Below, piece by piece: positions 43,267 through 47,116 of a stretch of DNA of 47,116 bases. Position 1 is the first letter of the stretch. Each line of letters opens with the position of its first letter. Below the pieces are notes generated by a model. It was not told the DNA's origin. It did no database searches and saw only the letters and a list, made by a program, of their open reading frames with translations. Source of the DNA: an uncultured Bacteroidales bacterium (GTDB lineage Bacteria; Bacteroidota; Bacteroidia; Bacteroidales; UBA932); NCBI GenBank assembly GCA_910585445.1, contig CAJUEK010000008.1, positions 1-47,116 of the forward strand, in the 5' to 3' direction. Made by a program: the position numbers and the translations under genes.

Positions 43267-43281
43267 CCTCCGGAACGGAGG
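43267..43281. terminator. Short hairpin between convergent genes
   Basis: CCTCCG-GAA-CGGAGG is a 6-bp stem just after the carbonic anhydrase stop. A second dyad (CCCTGA...TCAGGG, 43286-43309) overlaps the end of the opposite gene. There is no T-run, so the terminator role is tentative. Confidence 0.35.
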
Positions 43282-43295
43282 CGCACCCTGACGTA

Positions 43296-44062
43296 TCAGA
43301 ATCTCAGGGTTGCGCGTACGGGGTAATGGTCAGAGATGAACGGTATTCCTTCATACTCTTTTCTTATCGTCTCGAATTCTGTGCATGACGAGAAGCTTGA
43401 GTAGTAGATGTAATCTATTGTGAGGCCTCCGTAGCCGTTCGCTTTTAGATTGTCACCCAATGCGGCAGTGGAAATAGGTTTCTGCCACCCGTTGAAAGAG
43501 GCAAGGGTGTCGGTCTTTTCCGCATGTAGTCTTGCGCTTTTCATTATCTTGTTGAGGTCATCCAGGGCCGGATTGCCCGGTGTGACATTGAAGTCTCCCG
43601 TAAGTATCATCGGATATTGCTCCGGGTTGATTTTGCCTATTCTTTCAACAATGAGCTTCAGGCCTTCGCGCTGTGCTGTCAGACCGACATGGTCGAGATG
43701 CGTATTGATGTAATAGAATTTCTTGCCGCTCGGCACATGTTCCATAAGTGCCCATGTGGCTGTTCTCCTTCTTTGTCCCCGTCTTCGCGTCCGACCCCTA
43801 TGCAATTGTAGTCCTTACAGTGTTCTGAAATGTACTGCAGCTGCTCTGGATAAGCTTCCTGCACACCGAAAATGTCCGGTTTGCAATCTTCTATCATGGC
43901 GCTTGTCGCAGGACGGCGGTACATCCATGAATTTTCCCCGTCATCTGCTGCGCCTTGCCGTATGTTGTATGAAATTACTGTCAGAATGGAGTCTTTGTCA
44001 TTGCCGCATGATGCAAAGGCAAAGGAAACGGCAAGGATTATCAGTAAAAGTCGTGTTTTCAT
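43296..44062 (-). pseudogene. Disrupted EEP-family paralogue with an internal deletion
   Basis: The 5' part (from 44062) encodes a lipoprotein signal (LLLIILAVSFAFASC) and VISYNIRQGAADDGENSW, IFGVQEAYPEQL and CIGVGREDGDKE. The 3' part, in another frame, gives RTATWALMEHVPSGKKFYYI, NTHLDHVG, LTGDFNVTPG and SDHYPVRATLRF. Aligned to the intact paralogue at 767-1615, about 39 codons (from EHMSIFWNKK to WDAACI) are missing at the join near 43770. I estimate about 115 nt lost, which also shifts the frame. The lost segment includes part of the active-site face, so I expect no activity. An assembly error is possible. A sulfatase gene is divergent from it. Confidence 0.85.
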
Positions 44063-44133
44063 GATATTTAAAGTCAGACGGAGACAAATGTCAATTTTAT
44101 TTTTTGAAAATCAAAAGGAAATGAGAAAAACAT

Positions 44134-44141
44134 TAACTTTG
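44134..44141 (+). promoter_or_regulatory. -7 element for the sulfatase gene
   Basis: TAACTTTG is a full TAnnTTTG match 36 nt before the chosen start. The nearest TTTG (44103-44106) is 27 nt upstream, longer than usual. Confidence 0.45.
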
Positions 44142-44177
44142 TAAACTATGTTATAGCCTTTGATGGATGATATGAAT

Positions 44178-45605
44178 ATGAAAGCGAAAAGATACATTTT
44201 GCCTGTAGTGTCTGGAGCGGCAGCCTTGTCATGCACTGCTGATGTTGATGAAAAACCGAACATTATCCTTATCGTCGCTGATGATTTGGGCTATGCTGAC
44301 GTCGGCTGCTATGGTCAGGAGCTGATAGAGACGCCGTGCATTGACGGATTGGCAAGCCTTGGAATGAGGTTCACACAGCATTATTCCGGAACGGCCGTCT
44401 CGGCTCCGTCGAGATCTTCGCTGATGACAGGTATGCATACAGGAAATACTCCTATAAGGGATAACGTGGAGTTTCAGCCGGAAGGGCAGCAGCCTCTTTT
44501 CGGTGAAATCGTGACTATGGCCGACATGCTTGGAGATGCCGGATATGTCACGGGAGCTTTCGGAAAATGGGGACTTGGAGCAGCGGGGTCCGAGGGTGAT
44601 CCTAACAGCCGCGGATTTGATGAGTTTTTCGGCTATATATGCCAGAGGCAATCGCACAGGTATTTTCCTGAGCACTTGTGGCACAATGGTGAGAAGGTTG
44701 TGATTAACCCTTCCGGAGAGCCAGCTGTGAATTATTCCTGTGATGCCATCCATAAAAAGGCGATTGAGTTCATAGAGGACAACAAGTCCAAACCGTTCTT
44801 CATGTTCTATCCGTGCGTGCTCCCGCATGCCGAGCTTCTCATGCCGGAAGGTGAGCTGATGAATAAATACCGCGGAAGGTTTGAAGAGACTCCGTTCGGC
44901 GGCACAGGAGCCGGCTCGGAATACGGCAGTCCGGATTTCAATGTGGCATGCTATTGTCCCCAGCCGGAGCCTCGGGCTACATTTGCGGCTATGGTCAATC
45001 AGCTTGACGAATATGTGGGTGACATTGTGAAATGCCTTGAACGTAACGGGCTTGCAGACAATACCATAATCATATTCACCTCAGACAACGGACCTCATGA
45101 GGAAGGCGGTGCAGACCCTGCATTTTTTAAAAGCAACGGAGGTTTGCGCGGCATAAAACGCGACTTGTATGAGGGCGGCATAAGGGTTCCGTTTGTCGTG
45201 AGATGGCCAGGCAAGGTTGCTGAAGGCTGTGAGTCTGACATGGTTTCCGCATTCTGGGACATCATGCCTACGCTTGCGGAAATCGGAGGGGCGGAGTTGC
45301 CTGAAAATGCAGACGGGTTGTCTTTGGTTCCTGTTCTGACAGGAAACGCTGATGCACAGAAAGAGCATGATTATCTGTATTGGGAGTTTCATGCTGAAAA
45401 TGGAAAGCAGGCGGTGAGGAAAGGTGACTGGAAAGCAGTAAAGCTGAATGTCAAATCTCCTGATAAAACCATTGTGGAGCTGTATGACCTTGCTTCAGAC
45501 CAGTATGAGCGTAATAATGTCGCTGCTGAGCATCCTGATATTGTCAAGCAGATGACCGCATTGATGGATGAGGCGCATCACGATAACGAGGTCTTCACAT
45601 TGTAG
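44178..45605 (+). CDS. Ser-type sulfatase lipoprotein
   Basis: The 475-residue arylsulfatase family enzyme has a short lipoprotein-like signal (YILPVVSGAAALSC). The metal-binding start is NIILIVADDLGYADVGCYG. The modification motif is Ser-Ala-Pro-Ser-Arg (SAPSRSSLMTG, Ser75), where the Ser becomes formylglycine; this form needs a radical-SAM anaerobic maturase. Later motifs are FGKWGLGAAGS, IIIFTSDNGPHEEGG, and the C-terminal AVRKGDWKAVKL with YDLASDQYERNN. It would remove sulfate from sulfated glycans such as host mucin or glycosaminoglycans. I use ATG 44178; ATGs at 44163 and 44172 are in frame. A sensor gene begins 2 nt after its stop. Confidence 0.94.
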   Translation: MKAKRYILPVVSGAAALSCTADVDEKPNIILIVADDLGYADVGCYGQELIETPCIDGLASLGMRFTQHYSGTAVSAPSRSSLMTGMHTGNTPIRDNVEFQPEGQQPLFGEIVTMADMLGDAGYVTGAFGKWGLGAAGSEGDPNSRGFDEFFGYICQRQSHRYFPEHLWHNGEKVVINPSGEPAVNYSCDAIHKKAIEFIEDNKSKPFFMFYPCVLPHAELLMPEGELMNKYRGRFEETPFGGTGAGSEYGSPDFNVACYCPQPEPRATFAAMVNQLDEYVGDIVKCLERNGLADNTIIIFTSDNGPHEEGGADPAFFKSNGGLRGIKRDLYEGGIRVPFVVRWPGKVAEGCESDMVSAFWDIMPTLAEIGGAELPENADGLSLVPVLTGNADAQKEHDYLYWEFHAENGKQAVRKGDWKAVKLNVKSPDKTIVELYDLASDQYERNNVAAEHPDIVKQMTALMDEAHHDNEVFTL

Positions 45606-45607
45606 CA

Positions 45608-47116
45608 ATGGATTTTCGGCAAGCGGATATGATAAAAATGAATGCAAGGGAATTTTTGTCAGGAATAGCCGGAATCCTGCTGGCCGTAGCGATGCTTGCG
45701 TCAGCTTGTGAATCCGCGTCTGCTGTTGAGATACCGCAATACGAGTTCCATTCTGTGCCGAATACCGCCTATTATGGCGGGATACACGGCATTGCCAAGG
45801 ATAAGGTTGGGCGGATATGGTTCAGCGGTCATGAGGCGTTGTGCCTGTATGACGGAAACGGATTCAGGAGAATGGAAGATGAGGTCATGGAAATCGCTCC
45901 CATGGACCCTTGGAATTTCGGTGAGGTCAAGATTGCGGGAACTCAGGGCCGTCTTTTTATCGGGAGCAATCACGGACTCATCATGTTCAGTTATGAGGAC
46001 ATGTCGTTCGACTGCATCTTCCCCGGCAACATAGGTCCTTTTGACGTTACGGATGACGGAAAAGTATGGATGGTCCGTGACGGGCGTCTTGAAATGTTCC
46101 TTGCGGACAGCATATCCTCAGGCGTGGCCGGACTTGGGCTGATGTCCGGGCTTGCTCCGGAGGAATCGGTTTCTTCTGTCTTCTGCTCCGGAAATGAAGT
46201 CTATGCTTCTGTCAGGAATGTCTTGATGAGCTATTCCCCCAGGACAGGGACTTTCAGACGGTTTGCAGTTGTTGGAGGTGATGATACGGAAATAAAGGAC
46301 GTTCTGAGAGCCGGTGACACTGTATATGTGCTGACTTTGATGGACGGACTTTTCAAGTGCATGCCTGACGGGACAGTCGGGCTTTCTTCTGCCGGCAGCA
46401 TGATTTCAGACCGCTCGTCAGGAGCGAAGGTCATGTACGCGGACCCTGCGGGAATCATATGGATTGCGACTCAGGCGGGCCTTCTGCTTATGGATCCTGT
46501 TTCGGAGGAGACCAGGCTGCTCAGGATGGACCTTGGCGGCAGATATTCCTTGCCGAACAATTCCGTATGGTCGATATTCCCGGACCCGGACGGCGGGCTG
46601 TGGATTGGTACTTATGGAGGAAAACTTGCATATTGCACTCTGTCTGAGAATGATGTGAACGTCTTTTCCGCGCGTCCGGGAGGCCTGTCTCACCCTATTG
46701 TGAGCTGTTTCGGGGAAGACCGTCACGGTAACCTATGGGTCGGGACCGAAGGAGGAGGCATTTCGGTTTTGGACAGGTCTTCGGGGGAGTTCAGATACCT
46801 TATGCAGTCAGACGGCAGCGGGCTTGCATCGGATTTCATAAAGAGGATACGGAAAGATGAGGAAGGACGCATGTGGGTGGCGTCGTTCAATGGGGGCGTC
46901 CAGGTGTATGATGAGAAGGCGCATCGTTTCGTGAAAGTGGCGGAGTCCTCGTCACAATATCCCTTGAGCGTATATAATTTTCTCCGTGACGGTGAGGGAG
47001 GCCTTTGGATGTCAAGTCCGGATGAGAATCTGAAATATGCCTCAAAAAGCGGCGGGAAAGTGGAGTCGCGCCTGTTCATTGACGAAAAAGGCATGAAGAC
47101 ATCCACTCAGGCGGAA
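45608..47116 (+). CDS. Two-component-type propeller sensor, N-terminal part (runs off the window)
   Basis: An uninterrupted frame of 503 codons runs from 45608 to the last base. A lipoprotein-like or signal-anchor region comes first (GILLAVAMLASAC); ATGs at 45629 and 45638 may be the true start. It then holds beta-propeller repeats with the Reg_prop-type signature: GRIWFSGHEALCLYDG, GIIWIATQAGLLLMD, GGLWIGTYGGKLAYC, GNLWVGTEGGGISVLD and GRMWVASFNGGVQVYD. This is the periplasmic sensor of hybrid two-component regulators that control polysaccharide loci. The kinase and regulator parts, if present, lie beyond 47116. Its start directly after the sulfatase suggests that they belong to one locus. 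Confidence 0.85.
   Translation, partial: MDFRQADMIKMNAREFLSGIAGILLAVAMLASACESASAVEIPQYEFHSVPNTAYYGGIHGIAKDKVGRIWFSGHEALCLYDGNGFRRMEDEVMEIAPMDPWNFGEVKIAGTQGRLFIGSNHGLIMFSYEDMSFDCIFPGNIGPFDVTDDGKVWMVRDGRLEMFLADSISSGVAGLGLMSGLAPEESVSSVFCSGNEVYASVRNVLMSYSPRTGTFRRFAVVGGDDTEIKDVLRAGDTVYVLTLMDGLFKCMPDGTVGLSSAGSMISDRSSGAKVMYADPAGIIWIATQAGLLLMDPVSEETRLLRMDLGGRYSLPNNSVWSIFPDPDGGLWIGTYGGKLAYCTLSENDVNVFSARPGGLSHPIVSCFGEDRHGNLWVGTEGGGISVLDRSSGEFRYLMQSDGSGLASDFIKRIRKDEEGRMWVASFNGGVQVYDEKAHRFVKVAESSSQYPLSVYNFLRDGEGGLWMSSPDENLKYASKSGGKVESRLFIDEKGMKTSTQAE

Noticed and set aside
1..47116. CRISPR arrays, rRNA genes or complete insertion sequences
   Set aside because: I saw no regularly spaced direct repeats of CRISPR type, no rRNA signature and no intact transposase with terminal repeats in the window.

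Overview
The window looks like chromosome from a gut- or oral-type member of the Bacteroidales. It has a SusC/SusD pair, many short-signal lipoproteins, BACON and BspA-like surface domains, a fused SecDF, and promoters of the Bacteroidetes type (TTTG or TTG, about 19-21 nt, then TAnnTTTG). I cannot name genus or species. Most of the DNA has mixed base composition; about 12.64-16.1 kb is clearly richer in A+T and looks acquired.

Layout: (1) 1-766: the end of an unknown gene with its terminator, then a decayed scrap of an RHS core and an inverted-repeat cluster. (2) 0.77-12.2 kb: housekeeping and envelope genes, namely a secreted endonuclease/exonuclease/phosphatase (EEP) protein, dnaE, secDF, and a run of PD40/SPOR-like protein, NfeD-like protein and flotillin-like FloA. 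(3) 12.14-12.64 kb: tRNA-Ser(GCT) followed at once by a 117-nt, nearly fully base-paired cloverleaf-like element. (4) 12.64-16.1 kb: the A+T-rich insert with a TPR/transmembrane/HTH-like sensor, a 39-residue secreted peptide, a lipoprotein and a small two-helix membrane protein. (5) 16.1-21 kb: a candidate small RNA, decayed genes, an AlkD-like protein, an ECF sigma factor cassette and rsmA. (6) 21.1-38.4 kb: eight co-directional, tightly spaced genes forming one large surface locus: BACON lipoprotein, BACON/BspA-like repeat protein, FISUMP-like lipoprotein, S8 protease lipoprotein, Fn3 lipoprotein, SusC, SusD and a further lipoprotein, closed by a strong terminator. (7) 38.4-43.3 kb: aspS with an unusual tandem 81-nt hairpin leader, a nuclease remnant, a nitroreductase, pheS and a beta-carbonic anhydrase. 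(8) 43.3-47.1 kb: a broken paralogue of the EEP gene, a Ser-type sulfatase and the start of a propeller-type sensor that runs off the window.

The surface locus resembles a polysaccharide utilization locus in its SusC/SusD core, but I see no glycoside hydrolase or polysaccharide lyase in it. The only recognisable enzyme is a subtilisin-like protease, so the cargo may be peptide or glycoprotein (inference). The most striking undescribed signals are non-coding: the exact 81-nt spacing of three GAA-loop hairpins before aspS, the cloverleaf element behind tRNA-Ser, and a promoter-terminator pair with no gene between them at about 16.3 kb.
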